Shown here piece after piece: positions 15,585 to 22,971 of a DNA stretch of 26,241 nucleotides; position 1 is the stretch's first letter, and each line of letters begins with the position of its first letter. The stretch spans positions 1 to 26,241 of the forward strand of contig JAFWOP010000027.1 in assembly GCA_017545365.1 (NCBI GenBank), written 5' to 3'. Origin of the DNA: Bacteroidales bacterium. GTDB taxonomy: Bacteria; Bacteroidota; Bacteroidia; Bacteroidales; P3. The notes beneath the pieces were generated by a model that did not search any database, had not been told where the DNA came from, and saw only the letters and a program-made list of their open reading frames with translations. The position numbers and the translations under genes were made by a program.

Positions 15585-17456
15585 TTATTTGTTAGGGTTC
15601 TTTGCTATAGTCAGGTCGGCAATGAAGTGCCTTTCGTCCTGACAGTCTATCCAGCCGCTGACGATGTGCATGGCATCCCGGTCGGTCGCCGTTGCCGCCA
15701 GTATCTGCCGCATCAGCAGATCGTTGCGACGGCATAGTTGGTAGAGCGACGTCTCGCCGTGGGAGCCAAAACGAATAGCCACCTCGCCCGTCACCATGTT
15801 GGGCAGCGTATAGACAAATGCCGACGGACTGGGAAAGCGTTTCTCCTCGTCTCTGACCGAGGCCCAATAGGCCCTGTCGGCTACGATGGACGAGGTGTGG
15901 TTGAACAGCACCATGGCGCAGTCGCCGCAATCGCGCTGTCCGTTGCCGTACGCCGCACGCAGCAGCAGTTCGGCTGCCACGAAGCCCAAACGGCTCAGAG
16001 CGTCCATCTTATAGTAGCGGGGATAGTCGCCGATGTATTGCCGGTAGAGGCTGGTGACCAAGCCTCCGTCCGTGCCGTCGCACGGCAGCAGACTGCCGTC
16101 CACCCAGGCACCGTCGGGAGTGATGCGGACGGTATGAAGGGGAACCGGCACCTGGCAGCCGATGGATGCCGATGTCTGAAAGTCCATGGATGCCGGCGCC
16201 TGGCCAGCGATGGGCGCATCGGTCTGTTCTTGTCCGCTGACGGGTTGTTTCGCGAGCCGTATGGCGGCGTTGCAACCACCAAAGCCAGATATCATCTTGA
16301 CGAAGCTGGTCTTGTGGGTGACGGCCGGGGCTGCTACCACATTGACATGTCCCGAGACCCCCAGTTCCTCAAAGCCCCTGGTGGCCAGGATAGTGTTGTC
16401 GTCGACGGCCTTCATCGAGAGAATGGTCTCTACGATGCCTGCTGCACCCATCGTATGTCCCAGATAGCCTTTCAATGCATTGACCGGAACGGCACCCAGT
16501 CCTGCGCGATCTATGGCCACAGACTCCATCTGGTCGTTATACATGGTCGCCGTACCGTGGGCATTGATGAACGCCAGACTGTCGGCATCGGCGTCGCCGA
16601 CCACCGACAGGAGTGCCTGCAGGGCACCCTCGCCGTTCTTCGACGGTGAGGAGATGTGGAAGGCGTCGTTACGCACGGCACCACGCTCAACGGTCCACGA
16701 TGATCCTGCCGACTCAATGGTCCTCGATGCTCCTGCCGACGTGGGCAGGGATTGATTGCCAAATATGACGGTGCCTGCCGACGTGGGCAGGGGACGATTG
16801 CCGAAGATGATGGTGCCTGCCGCCTCGCCTAGGTTCAGTCCCGTCCGTTCTATGTCGAAGGGACGGCAGTCATCGCAGCTGAGTGCCTGTAGTGACTGGA
16901 AGCCTGAAATGGTAAACAGGCTCTGCACGTCGGCGCCACAGACAATGGCCGTGTCGTACTGGTGAGCATCCAGCAGGCGCAGGGCCAGGACAATACCTGC
17001 CACGCCCGATATGCACGCGTTGCACACCACGACAGGTTCCGTGCTTACCCCGATGGCGCGGGCAATGTGCCCGGCGGCGACACTGGGCGACAACGCGTCG
17101 TCCTGCGGAGTGACGGCGTCGTCCTGCGGAGTGACGGTGCCGTCCTCCATCAGTTCGATGTTCGCCTTGGTGGTACACAGTATGAGCACCACGCGACGGT
17201 CTGCCACATCCACCGTGGTTGCCTCAAGGGCATTGCGGATGGAGCGTACGGCCAGCGACTCGAACCGGGTCAGTCCTTCCACGGCCAACTGCCTGCGCTG
17301 CTCTTCCGTGAACAGCGATGCCGTAAAGGGCGGCACCCCTGGCCAGCGATGGTCGTAGCGCTGCAGCGACGAGCGACCCGACTTGACGGCCCGGTAGTTT
17401 TCCGCCGTGGTGAATCCCAGCGGCGACAGGATATTGTCAGCCCAGCAGTATATCAT
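15585..17456 (-). CDS. Beta-ketoacyl synthase fused to a C-terminal half-KS domain, with in-frame duplications
   Basis: The true start is the ATG at 17454-17456, which overlaps the thioesterase stop (ATGA) and gives 623 residues beginning MIYCWADNILSPLG; the longer frame upstream is a thioesterase shadow. The KS part has Cys148 in NACISG, His300 in NAHGTAT, Lys329 and His334 in KGYLGHT. From about residue 420 a second half-KS follows (YYKMDALSRLGF, FNHTSSIVAD, FVYTLPNMVTGEVAIR), lacking catalytic residues. Two insertions are unusual: TPQDDAV repeated at 109-122, and a 14-residue repeat at 214-241 right after LGEAA. Between the domains lies a Gln/Pro/Ala-rich linker. It likely partners the other fused KS in elongation. 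Confidence 0.85.
   Translation of the reverse strand: MIYCWADNILSPLGFTTAENYRAVKSGRSSLQRYDHRWPGVPPFTASLFTEEQRRQLAVEGLTRFESLAVRSIRNALEATTVDVADRRVVLILCTTKANIELMEDGTVTPQDDAVTPQDDALSPSVAAGHIARAIGVSTEPVVVCNACISGVAGIVLALRLLDAHQYDTAIVCGADVQSLFTISGFQSLQALSCDDCRPFDIERTGLNLGEAAGTIIFGNRPLPTSAGTVIFGNQSLPTSAGASRTIESAGSSWTVERGAVRNDAFHISSPSKNGEGALQALLSVVGDADADSLAFINAHGTATMYNDQMESVAIDRAGLGAVPVNALKGYLGHTMGAAGIVETILSMKAVDDNTILATRGFEELGVSGHVNVVAAPAVTHKTSFVKMISGFGGCNAAIRLAKQPVSGQEQTDAPIAGQAPASMDFQTSASIGCQVPVPLHTVRITPDGAWVDGSLLPCDGTDGGLVTSLYRQYIGDYPRYYKMDALSRLGFVAAELLLRAAYGNGQRDCGDCAMVLFNHTSSIVADRAYWASVRDEEKRFPSPSAFVYTLPNMVTGEVAIRFGSHGETSLYQLCRRNDLLMRQILAATATDRDAMHIVSGWIDCQDERHFIADLTIAKNPNK
16732..16815 (-). repeat. 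42-bp tandem duplication inside the ketosynthase gene
   Basis: Units 16732-16773 and 16774-16815 are imperfect copies encoding 14 residues each (GTIIFGNRPLPTSA and GTVIFGNQSLPTSA) directly after the conserved LGEAA motif of the KS. The duplication is in frame. The copies differ at several bases, so it is not brand new. Confidence 0.85.
17095..17136 (-). repeat. 21-bp perfect tandem duplication inside the ketosynthase gene
   Basis: Two identical 21-bp units (17095-17115, 17116-17136) encode the repeated heptapeptide TPQDDAV or TPQDDAL in an acidic loop before the catalytic Cys region. A degenerate third copy follows. The identity of the two units suggests a recent, possibly variable duplication. 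Confidence 0.88.
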
Positions 17457-17872
17457 ATGTCCACTCCCCATTTCACCTTCCACTGCTTGTAGAACGGCGG
17501 ATTGTCCCACACCAGCCGATAGTCCTTGTCCATGAACACCTGCACGGAATGGCCCGTTGCCGCCAGACTGCCGTCGGCGGTATCGTACACCTCGTAGTCG
17601 AACACGATCTTGGCAGCCGCCGTAGGTCGATAGATGATGTCTATGCGCGGTTTTGCACCGTAGCGCAGGGCTTTCTTGTATTGGAATGTCAGTTCCACCA
17701 GCGGGGCGAAGTATCCCTGCTGCATGAACTCCATGTAGCTCAGTCCGTACTGCTGTCCGAAGGCCTCGCGGGCATCCTCGAAATAGAGTGCGTAGGAACC
17801 GTGCCACACCACACTCATCGAGTCAACCTCGCTGAACCGTATCTCTATGTCTTTCGTTGTTCTCAGTTCCAT
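17453..17872 (-). CDS. Acyl-CoA/ACP thioesterase, 4HBT family (ApeK-like)
   Basis: The 139-residue hotdog protein carries the 4-hydroxybenzoyl-CoA thioesterase signature EVDSMSVVWHGSYALYFEDAR, with the catalytic Asp17 and His24, and later VELTFQYKKALRYG. This family sits in APE clusters and releases or proof-reads acyl chains from the ACP. The gene overlaps the following ketosynthase (ATGA) and starts 7 bases after the upstream dehydratase, so it is fully embedded in the operon. Confidence 0.87.
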   Translation of the reverse strand: MELRTTKDIEIRFSEVDSMSVVWHGSYALYFEDAREAFGQQYGLSYMEFMQQGYFAPLVELTFQYKKALRYGAKPRIDIIYRPTAAAKIVFDYEVYDTADGSLAATGHSVQVFMDKDYRLVWDNPPFYKQWKVKWGVDI

Positions 17873-17879
17873 GGCCGCT

Positions 17880-18338
17880 TCAGTCCTCCTTCATCGCTAT
17901 TTTCATTTCGGCCGTCGCCAGCAGCCTGTCGCCGCTGGTCACCGTGGCCCCGACGAGCGTCATGCCCATCACCTCGGCCCGCACGTCAACGGTCGTCGTC
18001 AGCACGTCGCCCACCTTGGGCAGCTCCTTGACGTCCAAGTTCTTCACGGCGCCGATGAAGCCTATCCGCACCGATCCGTCCCCGTTGTACCTGTTGGCAA
18101 ATCCCATGCGTGCCGCACAGGTCTGGGCAATGTTCTCCATCAGCCCGCAGGCATTCATGGTCCCGTTGTCGACAAACAAGTTGCCGTCGCGCACCACCGT
18201 CTCGGTGACGGTACGCACATCGTCGATGCTCACCAGCGATCCTATCATGACGAACGGCTCCTGCTGGGGCAGCAGCTCGTGCACGTCGATGTCGCGCAGG
18301 TTCTGGGGTATGGCATTATTTGTTTGCTGTTGTGTCAT
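17880..18338 (-). CDS. Hotdog-fold dehydratase (ApeP-like)
   Basis: The start at 18336-18338 overlaps the acyltransferase stop (ATGA) and gives 152 residues beginning MTQQQTNNAIPQN; nine extra codons upstream would increase the overlap. It has the ApeP/FabA-like pattern VHELLPQQEPFVMI with probable His20, and ENIAQTCAA in the central helix with Glu68. The sequence then follows hotdog strands (FIGAVKNLDVKELPKVGD). Compared with FabZ it lacks the HFPG motif, as expected for ApeP. It probably dehydrates beta-hydroxyacyl-ACP intermediates together with the ApeI-like enzyme at 11708-12094. Confidence 0.83.
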   Translation of the reverse strand: MTQQQTNNAIPQNLRDIDVHELLPQQEPFVMIGSLVSIDDVRTVTETVVRDGNLFVDNGTMNACGLMENIAQTCAARMGFANRYNGDGSVRIGFIGAVKNLDVKELPKVGDVLTTTVDVRAEVMGMTLVGATVTSGDRLLATAEMKIAMKED

Positions 18339-19222
18339 GTCCAAAAGTCGTAATAGTTGTACCATTGTGTGGGATACTGTCGCACCAAGCGCTCCAGTTC
18401 TGCCACGTAGGCGTCGGCCAGCTGCTCCATCTGCTGCCGCCGGGGCGCCTGCCTGTCGTAGGTGAGCGGCGTGACGTATATCCTGTAGCGCTTGGGGGCG
18501 GTCTTCATCACGTGGACCGTCAGCACGTCCGTCTGGTGGAGCACCGCCACATGGAACGGTCCCTCGGGGAATGCTGCCTCAGCGCCCAGGAACGTCTTGG
18601 TCAGCTGCTTGGCCGAACCCCAGATGCGGTCGGCGGGGATGCTGACAATCTCGCCGTCGGTCAGGGCCCTGTTGATTTCAAACAGGTGTCCCATGTCCTC
18701 CCTGACGGAAAACATGTGGATGTTGGAACGGGCAAACATTTTGTCCCTGTTCTCCATCACCGTCGACTTCTCGCCGCCGAAGAGCAGCACGTTCATGGGC
18801 TTGTCCTTCGAGCTGAGCGAGTAGCCCGCAATCTCGTAGTTGCCCACATGCGAGCTGAACTGGACGAAGCCCCCGGGCTGTCGTGACAGCCGCTGGAAGT
18901 GCTCGAAGCCCTCCACCTCGATGTCGAACGTCTTGCCGGCATACATGGCAAACTTGTCAATGACCGCCTGGGCAAAGATGCAGTGGTTGTCATAGGTCTT
19001 GCGGAACGCCTGCCAGGGGCGACAGCCCATCCTCTGCCGGAAGTAGCGGTAGATGGGGCGGAAACCCGGTCTCAGCAGGCATGGCGGTACGACGAAGACG
19101 CTGGCAAAGGCATAGAGCAGCCTGACGTCGACGGCCTTGAGCATGGCAATGAGCCATCGGTGCATCCGCTGGCTGCCATACGTCGTGCCGTCCCATTTCC
19201 TTGTCTCCGCCATGGACGTCAC
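18335..19222 (-). CDS. LpxL/HtrB-like lipid acyltransferase
   Basis: The 295-residue protein belongs to the lipid A biosynthesis acyltransferase family. It has a hydrophobic stretch at 35-50, and the active-site segment FSSHVGNYE with the H-x4-E pair His125 and Glu130. Later motifs are SIPADRIWGS and FLGAEAAFPEGPFH. Family members usually use acyl-ACP as donor, so it could transfer the polyene chain directly from its carrier protein to a lipid. Its place between an ACP and a dehydratase supports a cluster-specific role rather than true lipid A acylation. It starts 7 bases after the ACP stop; Met4 is an alternative start. Confidence 0.85.
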   Translation of the reverse strand: MTSMAETRKWDGTTYGSQRMHRWLIAMLKAVDVRLLYAFASVFVVPPCLLRPGFRPIYRYFRQRMGCRPWQAFRKTYDNHCIFAQAVIDKFAMYAGKTFDIEVEGFEHFQRLSRQPGGFVQFSSHVGNYEIAGYSLSSKDKPMNVLLFGGEKSTVMENRDKMFARSNIHMFSVREDMGHLFEINRALTDGEIVSIPADRIWGSAKQLTKTFLGAEAAFPEGPFHVAVLHQTDVLTVHVMKTAPKRYRIYVTPLTYDRQAPRRQQMEQLADAYVAELERLVRQYPTQWYNYYDFWT

Positions 19223-19229
19223 GTGCCGG

Positions 19230-19475
19230 TTACTGGTTCACCTTGCGCTCAATGTAGTCGCAGAACTGGTTCAGCGTCTTGACGTCCTGCATTTCCTCAG
19301 GGACGATCTTGAAGCCGAAATTGCGCTCCACGATGACCACAATGTCGACGAAGTCAAGGCTGTCGATGCCCAGGTCCTCCTTCAGCAGGGCCTCGGGCGC
19401 TATCTTCTCCTCGTCAATCTCGAGGTCGTCAATCAGGAAGGCTCTTACCTTCCCCTCAATGTCTGTTCTTGTCAT
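19230..19475 (-). CDS. Acyl carrier protein
   Basis: An 81-residue carrier protein with the site EDLGIDSLDFVDI (Ser39) and a typical acidic helix two. It is followed after 7 bases by the LpxL-like acyltransferase, its likely partner. The gene is separated from the methyltransferase by 133 bases that hold the 21-bp repeat array, the longest spacer within the operon. Confidence 0.92.
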   Translation of the reverse strand: MTRTDIEGKVRAFLIDDLEIDEEKIAPEALLKEDLGIDSLDFVDIVVIVERNFGFKIVPEEMQDVKTLNQFCDYIERKVNQ

Positions 19476-19519
19476 ATCGTTGTTGATTTATATTTCCTTA
19501 ATTATTACTCTCACCTCTT

Positions 19520-19603
19520 CCATCTCACTTCTTCCATCTTCCATCTCACTTCTTCCATCTTCCATCTCACTTCTTCCATCTTCCATCTCACTTCTTCCAT
19601 CTT
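19520..19603 (-). repeat. Four perfect 21-bp tandem repeats after the methyltransferase stop
   Basis: Units at 19520-19540, 19541-19561, 19562-19582 and 19583-19603 are identical, with a partial fifth running into the methyltransferase stop codon. Read in the coding direction and frame of the methyltransferase, each unit contains TGA, so the stop recurs every seven codons. The array fills much of the spacer before the ACP gene. A near-identical segment lies at 20775-20797, at the 3' end of the upstream ketosynthase. Confidence 0.92.
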
Positions 19604-19608
19604 CCATC

Positions 19609-20709
19609 TCAACTCTTCTTGACGACCATCAGCGAGTGTCCCATGCCGAGGCTGTCGTAGATGTGTTCTACGTCGAGTCCGGCATCGTGGATGCACTGCT
19701 CCAGGTCGTCGGTGTTGAACATCTTGGAGTTGCCGTTGGCCATGACGGTGAAGTAGAGGCTGGTCATGGTCAGGCTCAGCGCCGCCGGTTCGAAGCGCTG
19801 GCGGTCCCACAGCGTTTCCATGATGTAGAGGCGCGTCGCGGGAGTCATCACCTGGCTGGCACGCAGCAGGATGTCCGTCGCCTGCTCCATGCTGAAGCAG
19901 TCCAGGAACTGGCTCATCCAGATGGCGTCGACGCCACCCTCTTGTCGGGGGAATGCCGACGTCGGGGCGAGCAGGTCGATGGGCGATGCATGGATGCGCT
20001 CAGCCCCGGGCTTGCCGGCAATGTTGTCGCGCATCATGGCAATCTGCTGCGGCAGGTCGAGCACGGTGACCTGCACGTCGCTGTCGTAGCCTACGCATGC
20101 CAGCGCCCACTTGCCGGTGTTTCCGCCGACGTCGTAGAGCGTCCTGACGCGGCGCTCGTCGAAGAGGATGTGCAGCGCCTGGGGGAATGCCGAGTCGCTG
20201 TAGAAGTGGTCGAACTCCAGCCAGCTCTGCCTGACGTGCGGGGGCAGCGACGACAGTCCCTCGTAGATGGTGGGCCAGGGTCCGAAGTGGCTCAGTCCCT
20301 CGGGCTTGCCGTTGAGCAGCGATTCCTCGAGCCGGAAGAACGCCTCGTAGTTGACGTCGTGGTTGAAGTTCATGTCGACGTGCACGGCGGGGTCGTTCAG
20401 CAGGAACCATCCCGTCTTCGACAGCGTGTAGCGCCCGCTCTCCTCGTCCACCAGCACGGTGCCGATGCAGAGCGATGCCTCCAGGAGGCACTTCACGGCA
20501 TAGTCGCTGAGGCGGGTGGCGGCAACAATCTCGCCGCGCGTCATTCCGTCGGCCGACTGCCCGATGGCTTCGAAGATGCCGAACTTCACCATGAGTCGCG
20601 AGGCCTGGAACACCACCGGTCCCCAGGCGATGAATGCGGCCTGGTTTCTGGCCTCAATGGCCGTCAGCCGGTCGTGGGTGAATCCTTTCAAGCCTTTATT
20701 CAGTTTCAT
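19609..20709 (-). CDS. SAM-dependent O-methyltransferase
   Basis: The 366-residue protein has an N-terminal helical dimerisation part (about 20-110, including VVFQASRLMVKFGIFEAIG) and a C-terminal class I methyltransferase domain with motif I LYDVGGNTGK (191-200) and the acidic end VTVLDLPQQ. Later segments are WMSQFLDCFS and LYIMETLWD. This is the hydroxyindole/caffeate O-methyltransferase-like family (Methyltransf_2 type). In this context it probably methylates the aryl head group, though C-methylation is not excluded. It is flanked by spacers of 76 and 133 bases with repeats, unlike the tightly packed rest of the operon. Confidence 0.87.
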   Translation of the reverse strand: MKLNKGLKGFTHDRLTAIEARNQAAFIAWGPVVFQASRLMVKFGIFEAIGQSADGMTRGEIVAATRLSDYAVKCLLEASLCIGTVLVDEESGRYTLSKTGWFLLNDPAVHVDMNFNHDVNYEAFFRLEESLLNGKPEGLSHFGPWPTIYEGLSSLPPHVRQSWLEFDHFYSDSAFPQALHILFDERRVRTLYDVGGNTGKWALACVGYDSDVQVTVLDLPQQIAMMRDNIAGKPGAERIHASPIDLLAPTSAFPRQEGGVDAIWMSQFLDCFSMEQATDILLRASQVMTPATRLYIMETLWDRQRFEPAALSLTMTSLYFTVMANGNSKMFNTDDLEQCIHDAGLDVEHIYDSLGMGHSLMVVKKS

Positions 20710-20719
20710 CTCTTTCCTT

Positions 20720-20767
20720 ATTATATATAGAGAGAGCTCTTAATTATATATAGAGAGAGAGCTCTTA
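20720..20767. repeat. Two-copy direct repeat in the KS-methyltransferase spacer
   Basis: A block of about 23 bp (TTATATATAGAGAGAGCTCT followed by TA) occurs at 20720-20742 and, with two extra bases, at 20744-20767. Each copy contains small palindromes (TATATATA, AGAGCTCT). I see no recognisable promoter in it. Confidence 0.8.
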
Positions 20768-20774
20768 CATCATA

Positions 20775-20797
20775 CATCTTCCGTCTCACTTCTTCCA
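20775..20797 (-). repeat. Single copy of the methyltransferase-end repeat at the KS 3' end
   Basis: This 23-bp segment spans the last four codons and stop of the KS gene and matches the 21-bp array at 19520-19603 with one mismatch. Together the two places flank the methyltransferase gene as direct repeats. Confidence 0.85.
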
Positions 20798-22012
20798 TGT
20801 CCTGATGACCAGGGCGCTGTTGGTGCCGCCGAAGCCGAACGAGTTGCTCAGCACGGTGTCGACGTCGGTGTCGACGGTCTGCGTGGCAATGTTCAGCGGC
20901 TCGGAGTACTCGTCACGGTTCTCCAGGTTGATGTTGGGCGCCACGAAATGGTGGTGCATCATGAGCACGCTGTACACCACCTCGGAGGCTCCGGCCATCC
21001 AGCACTCGTGTCCGGTCATCGACTTGGTGGAGCTGATGAGCGCTCGTCGGCCGCCGAAGAGCTTGTTCAGCGCGATGGCCTCGTACATGTCGCCCTGGAG
21101 CGTGCTGGTGGCATGGGCGTTGACGTAGTCGACGTCGTCGGGGCCGATGCCGGCGTCTTGCAGGGCGCGCGTCATGGCGATGACGCTGCCGCCGTCGCTG
21201 GGCTCCGAAATGCCGCCGCCGTTGCCCGAGAATCCGTATCCCGCCAGCTCGGCCAGGATGGTTGCCCCGCGGGCCACGGCGTGGTCGTAGTCCTCGAGCA
21301 CCAGTGCCGCAGCGCCGCCGCTGGGTATGAGTCCGTCGCGGTTGCGGTCGAAGGGCCGGCTGGCACGTTCCGGTTCGTCCATGCGCACGGAGAAGGCTCC
21401 GAGTGCGTCGAACGTGGCCATGGCGTAGTAGTTGGTCTCCTGTGCGCCGCCGCAGAGCACCATGTCCTGCAGTCCCTGGCGTATCAGCATGGCGGCCAGT
21501 CCGATGGAGTGGCTTCCGCTGGCGCATGCGGCGCTGACGGTGAAGCTGGCGCCGCGCAGGTGGAAGATGGTGCTGAGGTTCATGTTCACCGTCGAGTTCA
21601 TCGACTGGAATATCAGCCCGTAGCCCAGCATGGCTGAGTCGTGTTTCTCGTCCATGATTTTCGAGGCCTCGATGACGGGTTTTGCCGACGAGTCGTTGCC
21701 GAAGATGCATCCGACCTCGTTGTGCAGCAGGTATTCGTCGTCGATGCCTGCCTGGCTGAAGGCCTGCCGGCTGGCCATGTAGGCATACTGGGCCTCCTCG
21801 GACATGCCGGCCCGCGTGTGGCGGTCGAGCATCTGCTTGGTGATGACGGCGGGCGGGACGATGCCCGTCAGTGCCGACCGATAGCCGTAGGTGAGCCGCT
21901 CGGGCTGCAGTCCGATGCCCGACCGCCCCTCGTAGAGCGACTGCCTGACCGTCTCTATGTCTGTTCCCAGGCACGACCATATCCCCATGCCTGTTATCAC
22001 TACCCTTCTCAT
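20786..22012 (-). CDS. Beta-ketoacyl-ACP synthase (FabF-type)
   Basis: The 408-residue protein is a single-domain ketosynthase: RRVVITGMGIWSCLG start, catalytic Cys163 in VSAACASGS, His300 in VNAHATST, Lys330 and His335 in KSMTGHECW, and a NSFGFGGTNSA end. All catalytic residues are present. Unlike the two other cluster KS proteins it lacks the extra half-KS domain. As second gene of the operon, next to the ketoreductase, it may do the first condensation on the aryl starter or act as general elongation enzyme. It starts 20 bases after the KR stop. Confidence 0.92.
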   Translation of the reverse strand: MRRVVITGMGIWSCLGTDIETVRQSLYEGRSGIGLQPERLTYGYRSALTGIVPPAVITKQMLDRHTRAGMSEEAQYAYMASRQAFSQAGIDDEYLLHNEVGCIFGNDSSAKPVIEASKIMDEKHDSAMLGYGLIFQSMNSTVNMNLSTIFHLRGASFTVSAACASGSHSIGLAAMLIRQGLQDMVLCGGAQETNYYAMATFDALGAFSVRMDEPERASRPFDRNRDGLIPSGGAAALVLEDYDHAVARGATILAELAGYGFSGNGGGISEPSDGGSVIAMTRALQDAGIGPDDVDYVNAHATSTLQGDMYEAIALNKLFGGRRALISSTKSMTGHECWMAGASEVVYSVLMMHHHFVAPNINLENRDEYSEPLNIATQTVDTDVDTVLSNSFGFGGTNSALVIRTWKK

Positions 22013-22032
22013 ATATTTTTTTCCTTACATCT

Positions 22033-22764
22033 TTACGTATACAGTCCGCCGTTGACGTTGACGACCTCGCCGGTGATGTACGCCGCGTCGTCCGACACGA
22101 GGAATTCGACGACGGCAGCCACCTCCTCGGGGCGGCCGAAGCGTCCCACGGGAATCATCCGCCGCAACTCGTCCTCGGGCAGGTCGCGCGTCATGTCGGT
22201 GGCTATGAAGCCCGGCGCCACGGCGTTCACCGTCACGCCGCGCGGGGCAACCTCCTGGGCCAGGGCCTTCGTGGCACCGATGAGTGCCGCCTTGGCCGCG
22301 CTGTAGTTGGTCTGGCCGGGCAGTCCCTTGACGCCGGAGAGCGACGCGATGTTGACGATTCTGCCGCCTCGGCGCCTGGGCATCATGTGCTTCAGCAGCC
22401 GCCGCGTGACGTAGAAGAATCCGTCCACCGTCGTGTCCATCACCCGGTGCCAGTCGTCGTCGGGCATCATGAACATGACGCCGTCGCGGCGGATGCCGGC
22501 ATTGTTCACCAGCACGGCAAAGTAGTCGTCGGGATGTTCTGCCTCCCAGCGGTCCATGGCTTCGTCAACACTCTGCTTGTCGGCGACGTCGAACGACAGC
22601 AGTTCGGCGCGTCCCCCCTCGCTCTCCACCAGCCGGCGGGTTTCCTCGGCGGCCTCGGCGTTGTGGTGGTAGTTCACCACGATGGGCATGCCCGTGTGCG
22701 CCAGCCTGACGCATACCGCCCGGCCGATGCCCCGTGAGCCCCCTGTTACCATCATATATTTCAT
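22033..22764 (-). CDS. 3-oxoacyl-ACP reductase (FabG-like ketoreductase, ApeQ-like)
   Basis: The 243-residue short-chain dehydrogenase has the NADPH-binding motif TGGSRGIGR (7-15), NNAG (87-90) and the catalytic Ser141, Tyr154 and Lys158 (NYSAAK), followed by the PGFIATDM loop. Length and motifs are standard for FabG. It reduces beta-ketoacyl-ACP intermediates in each elongation round. It is the first gene of the operon, with a strong promoter ending 7 bases before its ATG. Confidence 0.93.
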   Translation of the reverse strand: MKYMMVTGGSRGIGRAVCVRLAHTGMPIVVNYHHNAEAAEETRRLVESEGGRAELLSFDVADKQSVDEAMDRWEAEHPDDYFAVLVNNAGIRRDGVMFMMPDDDWHRVMDTTVDGFFYVTRRLLKHMMPRRRGGRIVNIASLSGVKGLPGQTNYSAAKAALIGATKALAQEVAPRGVTVNAVAPGFIATDMTRDLPEDELRRMIPVGRFGRPEEVAAVVEFLVSDDAAYITGEVVNVNGGLYT

Positions 22765-22771
22765 AGGGCTG

Positions 22772-22802
22772 CAAAGTTAAGCATTTTTTACAAAAGAGCA
22801 AA
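22772..22802 (-). promoter_or_regulatory. Bacteroidota-type promoter of the APE operon
   Basis: On the minus strand the -7 element TAACTTTG (22772-22779) fits TAnnTTTG, and TTTG (22799-22802) lies 19 bases upstream as the -33 element, within the normal spacing. Only 7 bases separate the -7 box from the FabG ATG, so the transcript should have a very short leader or none. Confidence 0.8.
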
Positions 22803-22863
22803 ACAAATAGCGAAAAAACTACGCCCTGCGCGGCGGAATGAAATTTGCAGAAAAGAATTCAAT

Positions 22864-22907
22864 AAAAAAAGCGGGCGGAGAGGCGTCGTTCCGACTTCTC
22901 CGCCCGC
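22864..22907 (-). terminator. Rho-independent terminator of the tail-repeat gene
   Basis: On the minus strand a perfect 11-bp GC-rich stem (22897-22907 with 22871-22881) is followed by seven T residues. It lies 65 bases after the stop of the gene at 22972-24000 and just before the operon promoter, insulating the two units. Confidence 0.9.
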
Positions 22908-22971
22908 ACGAACTGTCAGCACTGGCGCTGGTGGGCTGAACAGTTCCCCAAAAGCTTTAAAATAATTATCG

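Noticed and set aside
17457..17807. N-terminal extension of the fused ketosynthase
   Set aside because: The extra 117 residues are arginine-rich and read in a second frame of the thioesterase gene. The ATGA overlap gives a start that fits the KS family.
18335..19222. True lipid A late acyltransferase
   Set aside because: The family matches, but the gene is locked into the polyene operon between an ACP and a dehydratase, so a dedicated role is more likely.
20720..20767. Internal promoter before the methyltransferase
   Set aside because: The TATATATA blocks are AT-rich, but there is no TAnnTTTG element with a suitably spaced TTTG.
459..22764. Flexirubin (dialkylresorcinol) cluster
   Set aside because: There is no DarA- or DarB-like gene and no tyrosine or histidine ammonia lyase in the window.
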